Of a stretch of 64,000 nucleotides of DNA, positions 25,993 through 35,703 are shown one piece after another. The translations under genes were made by a program, and so were the position numbers. The number at the start of each line of letters is the position of its first letter. Position 1 is the stretch's first letter. Location: positions 1 through 64,000 of the forward strand of contig JBBDJB010000046.1 in assembly GCA_040880125.1 (NCBI GenBank), written 5' to 3'. This DNA comes from JBBDJB01 sp040880125. Lineage in GTDB: Bacteria > Planctomycetota > Planctomycetia > Pirellulales > JBBDJB01. The notes under the pieces were generated by a model, which was not told where the DNA came from, did no database searches, and saw only the letters and a program-made list of their open reading frames with translations.

Positions 25993-28900
25993 TCATCGCC
26001 ATGCGATCCAGTCAATGGAATCGTCCTCGGCGAGCCGCTCGAAAGCACCGTCGAGCGAATCCAGGTCGAAGGAGTTGCCAAGTTTGCCTTGCGGTGGCGA
26101 AGTGCTTGCCCAAGGATCCGCCGCCAACCGCGCCGCGATCGGTTGGTTGGCAGCCGTGCCGAGCGCTTCGTGCAGGCGCCCGTTGACGTCGAATTGGTTG
26201 GACTTCGCCGTCGCCTTCGAGAAAGGCGATGTCGAGTAATCAGCCCCCGGTGCGAGCCGCGCGCCGGCATTGCCGGACGACGTGGCCGAGCCCGCCTGTT
26301 GCAGGACAACGACGTCATGGAGTTCGAACTGCGATTCACCACTGGCGTCGTCGGAATTATGCGGCGCAACCAGATCCGCCGAGAGAGGAGCCGCTGCGGC
26401 GGGATCATACTCGAGGACCCGCTTGGCAAGCGGACCGGTGCGGCCGCTGCCGTCGACCAGCACGGCGGCCAGGTGATTGATACCCCCTTCGGCCCCGGTC
26501 TTGGTCAACGTAACCGGGATGTCGACCATGCCCGAGGAGCCGATCGTGGCCCCGTATTCGTTCACCACGATCGCCTTGTTCGATTCAAACGGGTCGATGT
26601 CGAAGCCGCCGCCGGGAACGCCGCTCAGGTAGAGACCGCCTTCGATCACCGACAGCCGCACTGTGGCCCCAACAGGGCCGCTGATCCGGACAGTTTGGCT
26701 CGCGCTGCTGACCACCGTGGGAGTGCTGCCGACCCCGACGACCTGCATGGCGGGCATCGCAGGCGGAGCTTCCCCCAGCGTGTTCTGCGAGCCGATGACG
26801 CTCGAGGGCGTACCGAACAGCTCTGAGGTCAGCACGACGCCGTCGCTGAATTCGATCTCCACGAGGGAGCCGGCCAACTCCAGGCCGGAAACACTGCCCG
26901 ACTCGGCAGGGCCCGGCTGAGCCGCGCCGCGAATGCTGGTGGGGTCGATGTCGATCGAGAAGGAGAAGAACTCGCCGGGATCGAAGTCGTCGAACTGGAT
27001 TTCTAGCACGTCGAAACCGTCGTCGTGCGGCCGCATGTAGGTAAAGCCGGCCACCCCCGTGGCTGCGGCACCGGCGTTGGGCGTAAACCCCTTGCCGGCC
27101 GGATCGCCCGCGATGCCATCGGGATCGAACACCATATCGGGAAAAATGGCGTGGCTCAGATCGATGAGGATCCGCTCGATTTGCCGGCCGTCGGGCGAGG
27201 TGTTCGTGAACTGGAAGGAGCCGTCGGTAAACGTGCTCGAGTTGTGGATCGTGCCGCCGGCGTTGACGACCACGTCGGCGGACGCGGTGGACGGCGCGTC
27301 GAAGCCTAAGAAGTCCCACGAGGCTGATACGGGCGAAGAGGCGCCGCCACCCGTGGAGATGACGCCGATCGCGAGCACTTCGCTCAGCCATGACGCGGGG
27401 ATGGAGATCGGCGATCCCAGCGCAACTTCGCTGCCCGCGACTCCGCCGGTGGTCGCACGGTAACCGGCCTGAACCGTCAGCGCAACCGGGTCGATTGTGA
27501 AGAATAGATCGACAAAGTCGGGACCGGGCATGGACAACGCATCGGTGGCCACGTTGGTCGCCACGGCGCCCAGTTCGCTGGTCACCTCGACCGTACCCCC
27601 GCTGTTGCCGGTCAGCACCAGCTTGACGTAGTTGTCCTGATCGCCGGTTCCGATGAAAAAGCCCATCTCCTGGCCAGCCTGCGGTATCACTCCGGCGAAC
27701 GGGCCGCCGACGCTCGTGCGGGCGACAAACGGGGCCACGGCGCCGGAGGTATTCACCGCGAATTGGAACGCCTGCTCCTGGGTGTTGGTCGCGCCCAAGG
27801 CGGTGCCATCGGTCAACTGGTCGATCGTCAACACGCCCGCGGCACCGCCGGCTGTCAAGGCCGACGTATCGAACAGGTCCTGGTAATCGTCGACGCCGTT
27901 GGTCATTAGTCCGGTAAAGCCGAGGTTCAACAGTCCGCCGGCAGCAGGAGCGTCGTTTTCCCACGTGTACATCGTGTTGAGCGGAGTGGTCGTGCCATTG
28001 GCGGGGTCTACGGCGAACGGGTCCTGGTGGTCCAACTGCGAATCATTGTCGTCATCGTCATCGAGCAGGTCGGAGAGAAAATCCTCGTCCACGTCGGGCG
28101 GTGTATCCGCGGAGCTATTGGGGTTGGTGCCGTTGGCCAGTTCGTCGTCGTCCGAGTAGCCGTCGCAGTCGGCATCGCCTGCACAGCCACCGCCGGTGTT
28201 GCCGTCGAAGTCGTTGGGCTCCAGGATGATGATGGCATTCATTCCATGATCGGCGATCCAGACCGTGCCGGGAAATAGTCCAAAATCGTCCACCGCAATG
28301 ATGTCGAGCGGTGCGGAGCCGACGTTGCTGACGAGGATCTCGTGCAGGTCCAGCGCATCGCCGGAGGCGTTTGGAGACAAGCGATGGACGGCATTGCCGC
28401 CCCACAGTGTTACCGTGAGCAAGTCTCCCTGCATTTGTCCGCCGAAGTTCGAGGCTGTGTATTCGGCGAGGCCATTGGTGGACTGATTGAAAGTGGCCAG
28501 AGCGTCCGGACCTTGCGGAACCTCGAAAAAGCTCTCGACCGCATTGCCGCCCACCAGCGCGACCGGCGACTGTGGGTTGGAGGCATTGAAGGTCACGTCA
28601 ACATTCGCCCGCACCGGGTTGGGGTGGCCGCCGTAGTAGCCGGGGCCCGTAATCCGTTGGAGGTTGTCGAGCGTGGTGACGCCCGGCTCGTTCACCTGGT
28701 TGGTCGCCAGGCCGGTAACAGGATCGAGAATCGGAACGTCGCCCCAACCGGAGTTGGCGCCGTTGTCCACCGTCCACAGGTCGCCGGTCGAGCTCAAGAC
28801 AATGTCATAGGGATTGCGAAAACCGGGCGCATAGATCTGGACCGGGCTGTCCGGCGCGAGGATCGCCTGATTTTGGCCGTTGTTGCCGCCGAAGACATCC

Positions 28901-31900
28901 TGAATGCCGCTGGCCAAGTTCACGTCGCTGCCCGAGCCGTCGAAGTCGCGGTCTTCGTCGTCCAATGTCGGCAAGTCGTATTTATACTGCTGGCCGTTGA
29001 CGTCGGTGAGAGTCGGCATCGCGTCGATGGCGTCCAGGTCGATCGACAGAATCGCCGCCGACAGGGCGAACTCCGACAGCAGCGCGAAGTTGTTCGACGG
29101 GGCGCCCATGTTGGTGTTGCCGCCGGAGGTTAGCAGCAGCGTATTGGTGGCCGGATCGATCAACAGGCCGTTAGGCCCGTGATTCTCTTCGGATCGAGCC
29201 AGGCCGCGCACCAAGTCGACTTTTTCCCAAGCCTCGCCGTCGAAGGTGAGCCGCGAGAGGATGCCGGAGTTGGTGTCGAGGTTGAGATCCGTCCCACTGG
29301 GACCGGCGCCGATGCGCGGGTCGGACGAGCTTACATAGAGGATCGGATTGCTGGCCGTGCCGGTGACATAGAGGCCCGTGACCAGACGTGAGTCGATGAA
29401 CGGCTGCGGGACGCCGCTGTCGCTGTGGTTCGGGATATCCTTGACCAGGTTGATGATTTCGGTCGAAGTGACTGAGTAGCTGTTCGACGCGCTGCGCGTT
29501 ACCTCATAGACGTTGATTTCCCCGTCCTGCTGGGCGGCGTATAACCGCCCGTCGGGGCCGAACTGCAGCGAAGTGGGCGTGGTGATGTTCGCGCCGGCCA
29601 GTTCCGACTTGCCGAACCCGACCGGGGCCACGCCGCCGTCGCCGGAGAGCGAGAGCGCCAGCGCGTTGCTGCCACTGTGGACGACCGAAAGAGTCGCCGC
29701 ATACAGGACCTCGTCCGTCGGCGCGAACTCGACGGTGACGGTCGTCGAGGCGCCTGGTGCGATCGTCACCGGGCCGCCGGCGTCCAGAGTTGCCGTGAAG
29801 GCCCCGCTGCCGCCGGTAACGACCAGGTCAGAAATAGTGATGGACGGGTCGCCCGGCGCGCCGGCGTTGATCAAGGTGACCGTTTGCGACTCGGTTTCCC
29901 CCGCCGACACGTTTCCGAACTCGACGGACGTCGGATTGGTGACCAATGTGTCGGCGGCCGCCGTGCTGAGAATCTCGATGCCCTTGATGGCCGGGTTTTC
30001 CGTGACGTGGCCGAAGTCGATGTCTAAGTTAGCATCCGACTCGACAACGAACGACTTCATCACGCCGGTGTAGCCGCTCACGTCAGCGAAGATGTCGTAG
30101 TCGTCCAGCACGATGTCGCCTTCGATGGAGACGTCGAAAACACGGGCACCTACGAACTGCGTACCGGTGTAGATGTCGGCAAAGTAGAGGCGCACCTCGT
30201 AGGAACCCGGCGTGACGGAAAAATCCCACTGCATCTCGGCGCCGCCTGAAGGATCCCAGCGCTCGGTCTGAAAGAGCGTCGAAGGCGTGCCCGGCGGCAG
30301 GGAGGCGTCGCTCATGTCGATGGTCGTGCCGTCGCTGAACGTGCTGCCGGTGTTCACATAGGTAGCGGTATCGGCTTCCCACGCAGGGCTTCCGGCCAAT
30401 GCGGGTCCACCGGCGTTCACCCGATAGACGATTCCGCCCGAGGGAGGCGCGACAGTTACGTCCAGCGTAATCACTCCGTCGGCCGGACCGGCGCCGGCGG
30501 CGTCTTCGACGTGCGTGGCAATCGTCGCATCCAGCGTGTTGCCCGCGGCCGGCAGAAAGGAGACCGCTGCCAGAGCGGCGTTAACTTCCGACACCGGTCC
30601 AATGGCCTGCCAGAGCCCGGCGCTATAGGTGCTGGTGGTGCCGCCGAACGTGCCGGTGGTCAGGCTACCGGTGGCCGGGTTGCTGAGCGTAAGCTGCGCG
30701 GTGATGGCCTCGCCGGCATCCGGGTCGCTCACCACAATGTTGTTCAGCGCGACGCTGGCCGTGCCTTGTGCGTAGGTGTGCGTTTGCGTGAGATTCGTAG
30801 CGGTAGGTGCCGTGTTGGCGACGATCACATCGAGCGTGATGAGTCCGTCGGCCGGACCGGCGCCGGTGGCGTCTTCGACGTGCGTGGCGATTGTCGCATC
30901 CAGCGTGTTGCCCGCGGCCGGGACAAATGCCACCGCTGCCAGGGCGGCGTTGACTTCCGACACCGGCCCAACGGCCTGCCAGAGCCCGGCGCTATAGGTG
31001 CTGGTGGTGCCGCCGAACGTTCCGGTGGTCAGGCTGCCGGTGGCCGGATTGCTGAGCGTAAGCTGCGCGGTGATGATCTCACCGGCATCGGAGTCGGTCA
31101 CCACAATGTTGTTCAGCGCGACGCTGGCCGTGCCTTGTGCGTAGGTGTGCGTCTGCGTGAGATTCGTAGCGGAGGGAGTCGTATTCGAGCCGGACGAGAG
31201 GCTCAAGATTTCAATGCCCTTGATGGCCGGATTTTCAACGACATGGCCAAAGTCGATATCCATGTTTGCATCCGCGTCGACGATGAACGACTGCATAACG
31301 CCCGCGTAGCCGCCTACTTCGGCGAAGACATCGTAGTTGTCCAGCACAATGTCGCCTTCGATCGAGACATCGAAAACACGCGCCGCCACTGCCTGCGCCC
31401 CGGAATAGATCTCAGCGAAGTACAGCCGGACTTCGTAAGAGCCGGGAGTAACCGGGAAGTCCCACTGCATTTCCGCTCCGCCAGCAAAGTCAAATCGCTC
31501 AGACTGGAACAGCGTCGGGAAAAGGCCGGACGGTAGCGAGCCGTGGCTCATGTCGATGGCGGTGCTCGTGCTGAACGTGCTGCCCGTATTCACAAAGCTA
31601 CCACTGTCGCCCTGCCAGATAGGATCACCTGCCAAGGAGAATCCGCCTGCGTTCACTCGATAGACAACGCCACTGGGAGGAGACGGAACGGTCACGTCGA
31701 GCGTGATGACTCCGTCTGCCGGCCCGGCGCCGGCGGCGTCCTCAACGTGGGTGGCGATGGTTGCGTCCAGCGAATTGCCCGCCGCGGGCACAAACGCGAC
31801 TGCCGCCAGCGCTGCGTTGACTTCGGACACCGGCCCGATGGCCTGCCACACGCCGGCGCTATAGGTGCTGGTGGTGCCGCCGAACGTTCCGGTGGTCAGG

Positions 31901-33006
31901 CTACCGGTGGCCGGAATGCTGAGCGTAAGCTGCGCGGTGATGGCCTCGCCGGCATCCGGGTCGCTCACAACAATGTTGTTCAGCGCGACGCTGGCGGTGC
32001 CTTGTGCGTAGGTGTGAGTCTGCGTGAGATTCGTAGCGGTAGGGGTTGTGTTGGCGATCGTCACGTCGAGCGTGATGATGCCGTCGGCCGGCCCGGCGCC
32101 GGCGGCGTCCTCGACGTGCGTGGCGATGGTCGCGTCCAGCGAATTGCCCGCCGCGGGCACAAACGCGACGGCTGCCAGGGCGGCGTTGACTTCGGACACC
32201 GGCCCGATGGCCTGCCACACGCCGGCGCTATAGGTGCTGGTGGTGCCGCCGAACGTTCCGGTGGTCAGGCTACCGGTGGCCGGAATGCTGAGCGTAAGCT
32301 GCGCGGTGATGGCCTCGCCGGCATCCGGGTCGCTCACAACAATGTTGTTCAGCGCGACGCTGGCGGTGCCTTGTGCGTAGGTGTGCGTCTGCGCGAGATT
32401 CGTAGCGGTAGGTGCCGTGTTGGCGCCCGGCTCCAGGCTTTCGATCTCGATGCCCTTGATCGTCGGGTTTTCCGTAACGTGGCCGAAGTCGATGTCGAGA
32501 TTTGAATCCGCCTCGACAATGAACGACTTCATCACGCCCGCGAATCCGCCCACTTCGGCGAAGATGTCGTAGTTGTCCAGCACCACATCGCTTTCGATCA
32601 GGACGTCGAACACGCGGGCGCCGACGAAATGCGTGCCGGCATAGATGTCGGCGAAGTACAGGCGGACTTCATACGTGCCGGGGCTGACGGGGAAATCCCA
32701 CTGCATCTCCGCGCCGCCGGACCAGTCGAACCGCTCGGTCTGAAACATCGCCTCCGGCGTGCCGGGCGGAATCGAGCTGTCGCTCATGTCGATGGCCGTG
32801 CCATCGCTGTGAATGGCGCCGGAATTCACATAGCCCGAGGGAGACCCCGAACTGTCGGCCTGCCAGATCGGGTCGCCGGCCAATGCCGGACCGCCGACGT
32901 TCACCCGATAGTCGACGGCGAGCAGCAGGCGGCTTTCCAGGCGTTCCAGCTTCAGATGACTTCGAAGAAAGGGCGAGCGGCGATGCTTCCGAGCACGAAT
33001 TCGCAT
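25993..33006 (-). CDS. Giant LEPR-XLL-type surface protein with malectin, cadherin-like and beta-propeller domains
   Basis: 2337 residues. The N-terminus carries a basic stretch and the planctomycete sorting motif LERLESRLLLA near 20-30. Domain order: malectin (about 33-200), two 123-residue repeat units (about 204-440), malectin (about 444-602), two more units (about 607-853), malectin (about 856-1012), an ASPM-SPD2-Hydin-like Ig domain (about 1018-1122), a sugar-dehydrogenase-type beta-propeller (about 1126-1593), a calcium-binding aspartate-rich stretch of thrombospondin-3 kind (about 1600-1670, DVDEDFLSDLLDDDDDNDS), then two beta-sandwich parts. Malectin domains bind carbohydrate. No dockerin or C-terminal membrane anchor is seen. 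Probably a large cell-envelope or extracellular adhesin or carbohydrate-binding protein. Confidence 0.85.
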   Translation of the reverse strand: MRIRARKHRRSPFLRSHLKLERLESRLLLAVDYRVNVGGPALAGDPIWQADSSGSPSGYVNSGAIHSDGTAIDMSDSSIPPGTPEAMFQTERFDWSGGAEMQWDFPVSPGTYEVRLYFADIYAGTHFVGARVFDVLIESDVVLDNYDIFAEVGGFAGVMKSFIVEADSNLDIDFGHVTENPTIKGIEIESLEPGANTAPTATNLAQTHTYAQGTASVALNNIVVSDPDAGEAITAQLTLSIPATGSLTTGTFGGTTSTYSAGVWQAIGPVSEVNAALAAVAFVPAAGNSLDATIATHVEDAAGAGPADGIITLDVTIANTTPTATNLTQTHTYAQGTASVALNNIVVSDPDAGEAITAQLTLSIPATGSLTTGTFGGTTSTYSAGVWQAIGPVSEVNAALAAVAFVPAAGNSLDATIATHVEDAAGAGPADGVITLDVTVPSPPSGVVYRVNAGGFSLAGDPIWQGDSGSFVNTGSTFSTSTAIDMSHGSLPSGLFPTLFQSERFDFAGGAEMQWDFPVTPGSYEVRLYFAEIYSGAQAVAARVFDVSIEGDIVLDNYDVFAEVGGYAGVMQSFIVDADANMDIDFGHVVENPAIKGIEILSLSSGSNTTPSATNLTQTHTYAQGTASVALNNIVVTDSDAGEIITAQLTLSNPATGSLTTGTFGGTTSTYSAGLWQAVGPVSEVNAALAAVAFVPAAGNTLDATIATHVEDATGAGPADGLITLDVIVANTAPTATNLTQTHTYAQGTASVALNNIVVSDPDAGEAITAQLTLSNPATGSLTTGTFGGTTSTYSAGLWQAIGPVSEVNAALAAVSFLPAAGNTLDATIATHVEDAAGAGPADGVITLDVTVAPPSGGIVYRVNAGGPALAGSPAWEADTATYVNTGSTFSDGTTIDMSDASLPPGTPSTLFQTERWDPSGGAEMQWDFSVTPGSYEVRLYFADIYTGTQFVGARVFDVSIEGDIVLDDYDIFADVSGYTGVMKSFVVESDANLDIDFGHVTENPAIKGIEILSTAAADTLVTNPTSVEFGNVSAGETESQTVTLINAGAPGDPSITISDLVVTGGSGAFTATLDAGGPVTIAPGASTTVTVEFAPTDEVLYAATLSVVHSGSNALALSLSGDGGVAPVGFGKSELAGANITTPTSLQFGPDGRLYAAQQDGEINVYEVTRSASNSYSVTSTEIINLVKDIPNHSDSGVPQPFIDSRLVTGLYVTGTASNPILYVSSSDPRIGAGPSGTDLNLDTNSGILSRLTFDGEAWEKVDLVRGLARSEENHGPNGLLIDPATNTLLLTSGGNTNMGAPSNNFALLSEFALSAAILSIDLDAIDAMPTLTDVNGQQYKYDLPTLDDEDRDFDGSGSDVNLASGIQDVFGGNNGQNQAILAPDSPVQIYAPGFRNPYDIVLSSTGDLWTVDNGANSGWGDVPILDPVTGLATNQVNEPGVTTLDNLQRITGPGYYGGHPNPVRANVDVTFNASNPQSPVALVGGNAVESFFEVPQGPDALATFNQSTNGLAEYTASNFGGQMQGDLLTVTLWGGNAVHRLSPNASGDALDLHEILVSNVGSAPLDIIAVDDFGLFPGTVWIADHGMNAIIILEPNDFDGNTGGGCAGDADCDGYSDDDELANGTNPNSSADTPPDVDEDFLSDLLDDDDDNDSQLDHQDPFAVDPANGTTTPLNTMYTWENDAPAAGGLLNLGFTGLMTNGVDDYQDLFDTSALTAGGAAGVLTIDQLTDGTALGATNTQEQAFQFAVNTSGAVAPFVARTSVGGPFAGVIPQAGQEMGFFIGTGDQDNYVKLVLTGNSGGTVEVTSELGAVATNVATDALSMPGPDFVDLFFTIDPVALTVQAGYRATTGGVAGSEVALGSPISIPASWLSEVLAIGVISTGGGASSPVSASWDFLGFDAPSTASADVVVNAGGTIHNSSTFTDGSFQFTNTSPDGRQIERILIDLSHAIFPDMVFDPDGIAGDPAGKGFTPNAGAAATGVAGFTYMRPHDDGFDVLEIQFDDFDPGEFFSFSIDIDPTSIRGAAQPGPAESGSVSGLELAGSLVEIEFSDGVVLTSELFGTPSSVIGSQNTLGEAPPAMPAMQVVGVGSTPTVVSSASQTVRISGPVGATVRLSVIEGGLYLSGVPGGGFDIDPFESNKAIVVNEYGATIGSSGMVDIPVTLTKTGAEGGINHLAAVLVDGSGRTGPLAKRVLEYDPAAAAPLSADLVAPHNSDDASGESQFELHDVVVLQQAGSATSSGNAGARLAPGADYSTSPFSKATAKSNQFDVNGRLHEALGTAANQPIAARLAADPWASTSPPQGKLGNSFDLDSLDGAFERLAEDDSIDWIAWR
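30450..31187 (-). repeat. Tandem pair of 369-bp internal repeats (units 3 and 4)
   Basis: Matching words recur 369 bases apart (for example GGCCGGACC at about 30481 and 30850). Each unit encodes 123 residues beginning NTAPTATNLTQTHTYAQG. Nearly the same DNA occurs in the other pair at 31687-32424. Confidence 0.85.
31687..32424 (-). repeat. Tandem pair of 369-bp internal repeats (units 1 and 2)
   Basis: Same 369-base period. A block from the stop side to the start of a malectin domain is almost identical to the pair at 30450-31187, which implies recent duplication or gene conversion within the gene. Confidence 0.85.
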
Positions 33007-33414
33007 GGCGGTAGGTTCCTGATCCGCGGACGCTTCACCATCGTGGTAGTACCGCGAGCAGCTTGTTGAACTCGTGACACCTTCCGCCGCTGGTTATGCA
33101 TGTTGATTGAGGAAACGACGATTCGGGTGGGCCGATCTGCTCGGTGTACTCCACGTCAGTCTGGACGCACCTGAGGCAGTTGAATCGACGCGAAACGTAT
33201 CCAGCTATACATTTCGCGTGCCGGAGCGGCGTTGGCGCCTAGAAGCAGCATCATCGCTTTCTAACCCGGCCGCACTTCGAGGTATCTATAACGTTTCGGC
33301 TGCGGACACGACGTCGGTGAAAAGATCTCGGCGGCAGCCGTCTTGTCGAAATGAGAAATTCGCCGAGGAGGTTTGGCCGAAATGATAAGCATTCACGTCA
33401 AACGTGGCACGGCT
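33007..33414. other. Intergenic region upstream of the giant protein gene
   Basis: About 400 bases between the giant protein start and the GH32 pseudogene. A 92-residue plus-strand frame (33107-33385) has no recognisable features; I do not call it a gene. Confidence 0.4.
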
Positions 33415-33740
33415 TTAGCGACAGATCGAGCGGAGCTTGCGGACTTCCAGCTTCAGCAAACGCGACTCGTCGCCGCGGCTGTCGAACTGAATCGCTTCGA
33501 TGGGCTTTTCGGCACGGAAGGGGCTGGTTTGATATTAGCAGCGCGTTGATTTTTGAGGGCAGGCTGCTGCATCACATGGAGGTGATGCCAAAATGACGAC
33601 GTAAGTCGTTATTTTGCGAGCCGTGAGGAGCTTTGCTCCGAACTTGGCGAGGTTGAAAAACGTCACGACGGCGTTTTTCAACAGGCTGCTAGACGCGGCC
33701 GTCGTTGCCGCAGATATCGAGCGAAGGCCGGGCGATGAGT
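33415..33740 (-). pseudogene. Decayed GH32 3'-end, interrupted by a MITE-like element
   Basis: Minus-strand reading gives LIARPSLDICGNDGRV, a 157-base insert, then YQTSPFRAEKPIEAI and ESRLLKLEVRKLRSI before a stop at 33415-33417. This parallels the C-terminus of the intact GH32 gene (LLIDRPSLEICGNDGRVYQTS and so on). By eye about 18 mismatches fall in 113 aligned bases left of the insert, and 3 in 48 right of it. Homology ends near 33740. The amino-acid changes look like those between paralogs, not a very recent copy. Confidence 0.8.
33535..33689. mobile_element. 155-bp MITE-like insertion flanked by TA
   Basis: Removing about 157 bases restores the sequence of the intact GH32 homolog (GATA|GACGCGG), with TA on each side (33533-33534 and 33690-33691). 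The ends read TAGCAGCGCGTTGA and, on the other strand, TAGCAGCCTGTTGA. There is no coding capacity. TA target duplication is typical of IS630/Tc1-mariner relatives; the transposase would be elsewhere. Exact ends are uncertain by one or two bases. Confidence 0.75.
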
Positions 33741-33824
33741 GTCAAACGCGGTAAGTGGCAGTAGAAGGTGCGGGGGTTCCCGAAGTGGCGGCGTTCGGAG
33801 GCGCTAAGGCCATCGCCAAGTGGC

Positions 33825-33905
33825 GGATGCCGCAGGGCTGCAACGGCCGCTTCGCGCCTTAAATCTGCCGTCGCGAAGCCACCGACCTGCCGCCCTGCGG
33901 CATCC
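33825..33905. repeat. Bipartite long hairpin at the end of the phage-like cassette
   Basis: GGATGCCGCAGGGC (33825-33838) and GCCCTGCGGCATCC (33892-33905) are a perfect 14-base inverted repeat. Inside it GCTTCGCG (33849-33856) and CGCGAAGC (33872-33879) pair as well. It stands 23 bases beyond the stop codon of the last cassette gene and has no T-run, so it may be a mobile or recombination site rather than a terminator. Confidence 0.75.
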
Positions 33906-33927
33906 TGCTGCCAAATTTCCAGAGCGA

Positions 33928-34707
33928 CTAACTAAGGTACTGCTCGACCTCGACGAACACCTTGCACTCGTCGACGTTCTCGGGCGAGGTCACCCAAACC
34001 GCCAGGGCATTGCCTACCTCGATCACCCGCACGCGATTGAAGAATTTTTCCCAGCGGACGCCCACTTGAAGATGGAAGGGCTCCGAGTCGCGCGCCGCCG
34101 TGGAATCGTGGGCGTCGATTTGGGTTTCGTTGCTGCCCTGCCGGATTTCCACGTCGGCGCTTGTCGAGTCCTTGGGGTTGACCGGAATGATATCGGTCAT
34201 CGTGCCGTCCGGATTGACGCTGTCGTTGTCGATTAGTTCCAACAGACACGTCGGTGCCGTCGGCACGCCGCCGCCGGTCCACACGCGGATCGCCGACAGC
34301 GCCGCCGTGACGGAATCGGCATGGATCGACCCGACCAGCCGGGATGTTTCCGCCACGAGCGACACGGCGGGAAAGGCGGCCGTAAAGCTGCTGGGCGTGC
34401 CGGTGTAGATTTTGGCTTCGAGAGATTCGGTAGCGCTGCCTGACAGCGTGAAGCGCATTTCGCATTCGCCCGGCAAGTCCAGCGTTCGATGGCCAAGTTC
34501 GGTGAACTCGCCGTCGACCATGTCCGACCACTGATCTGTCGCGCCTACCGGCTGCGTTTCGAGCTGAAGCGTCGCCGAATCGAACGTGCCTTCGACGTAG
34601 ACGACGCCTTTGCCGCCTGGCCAGAGGATGGCGTCGGAGCTGCCGTCGCCGGTTAGCGGGCTGCCGCTGCTGTTCATCGAATAGATGGGAAGGAGGGGTT
34701 GAGCCAT
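33928..34707 (-). CDS. Virion-like protein of unknown function
   Basis: 259 residues. Ribosome site AAGGAAA before ATG 34707. It begins MAQPLLPIYSMNSSGSPL, then beta-rich phrases such as GGKGVVYVEGTFDSATLQLE that are like those in tail or head decoration proteins of environmental phages (memory of family pattern). A C-terminal stretch with EKFFNRVRVIEVGNALAVWVTSPENVD. No catalytic motif. It is the last gene of the minus-strand cassette, 104 bases after the LamG gene. Confidence 0.6.
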   Translation of the reverse strand: MAQPLLPIYSMNSSGSPLTGDGSSDAILWPGGKGVVYVEGTFDSATLQLETQPVGATDQWSDMVDGEFTELGHRTLDLPGECEMRFTLSGSATESLEAKIYTGTPSSFTAAFPAVSLVAETSRLVGSIHADSVTAALSAIRVWTGGGVPTAPTCLLELIDNDSVNPDGTMTDIIPVNPKDSTSADVEIRQGSNETQIDAHDSTAARDSEPFHLQVGVRWEKFFNRVRVIEVGNALAVWVTSPENVDECKVFVEVEQYLS

Positions 34708-34811
34708 AGTATGGTTTTCCTTATGTCAATTAGAGAAGAAAATAAACATGCATGTCGTACTGGAAGTCACACACGTCGGTGCGATTCAAGCCGTGATCGC
34801 GGCGATGCTGG

Positions 34812-35552
34812 CTATAGTGATGTTGTCGGCCTCAAGGATGGATACGAAGGGCTTAGTAGTGGGCTGCGAAGCGCCCGGAAACGCTTGTCCAACTCGAAAA
34901 CGATGGGTGGATTGTCGTCAGAGTCCCACGTCATGTTGTTTGCGGTCAGTGATACTCCGTCGCTTCCTTCATTTGCGGCGGCGACGAGAGGCTGATCGAT
35001 GATGACGTCGAGCGCGTCCAGCCCTAGCCCTTTGAAGAGGCTGTAGTGATAGCCACTGGCAAGCGCTGTCCGCTGTGCGTTCGACAGTTCCCCCTCGCCG
35101 ATCCATACGTATCCAATCCGCCCGGAAAAGTAAGTTCCTGGCGAGTTGGTATTAATCCGGCCAATTGCCAAAGTGATTACGGTTTGCCATGTGACGCTCG
35201 TGTCGATGAAGCCGCCACTGACTACGTCACCGTTCAGGATGACACGCTTGTCATGGGATGCGGTCTCCTCGAAGAGCGCATGATTCCATTCGCTGTAGTT
35301 GATCGTGTTGCCGCTTTCGATCGGAACCGATCCGCCGGTGTGCCGTGAGCGAAACTCGATCGTTTGGTCGCCGCTGCCGAGCGTCACCAGTTGTCGATAC
35401 TGGTCTTGCCGCCCGCTGTTCCCGAACCATAAAGCGCAGCCGTGTGCCGCCGATTCCTGTTTAAACCACGCCTGAACCCAGTAGGGCCGGATGTTCCCGG
35501 GCATCCATGAACCAACGATGTGTGACGACGATCCGTTAAAAATTCCGCACAT
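34812..35552 (-). CDS. LamG-like lectin-fold protein
   Basis: 246 residues. AAGGAG precedes ATG 35552. Residues about 1-170 form a concanavalin-A/LamG-like fold: MCGIFNGSSSHI, VQAWFKQ, DKRVILNGDVV, SGRIGYVWIGEGELSNAQ. The repeated KRVILNGD phrase also occurs in the 349-aa LamG protein of this cassette. The C-terminal 70 residues are unlike LamG. Such domains in phage tails bind surface glycans. Cassette member. Confidence 0.7.
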   Translation of the reverse strand: MCGIFNGSSSHIVGSWMPGNIRPYWVQAWFKQESAAHGCALWFGNSGRQDQYRQLVTLGSGDQTIEFRSRHTGGSVPIESGNTINYSEWNHALFEETASHDKRVILNGDVVSGGFIDTSVTWQTVITLAIGRINTNSPGTYFSGRIGYVWIGEGELSNAQRTALASGYHYSLFKGLGLDALDVIIDQPLVAAANEGSDGVSLTANNMTWDSDDNPPIVFELDKRFRALRSPLLSPSYPSLRPTTSL

Positions 35553-35703
35553 GCCGATACTCCTTGGCGCTTTACGTGTAACTTCATTTGAAGCGTGTCA
35601 GTTTGACCGTGGTATTTCGTGACCACTGTTTCCGTAAGTCGAAGTATCTACGCGGACGCTGATCAAATCGGGTTCTTATGGATGGTCGACAGAAACGAGG
35701 GCT

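Noticed and set aside
30511..31536. 341-aa plus-strand frame over the giant protein repeats
   Set aside because: Antisense shadow; its own repeats mirror the 369-bp units of the real gene.
30450..32424. Possible CRISPR or DNA-level array
   Set aside because: The 369-bp units are in-frame coding repeats, far too long and protein-like.
33825..33905. Integron attC site
   Set aside because: No RYYYAAC/GTTRRRY core ends were found and no integron integrase is present.
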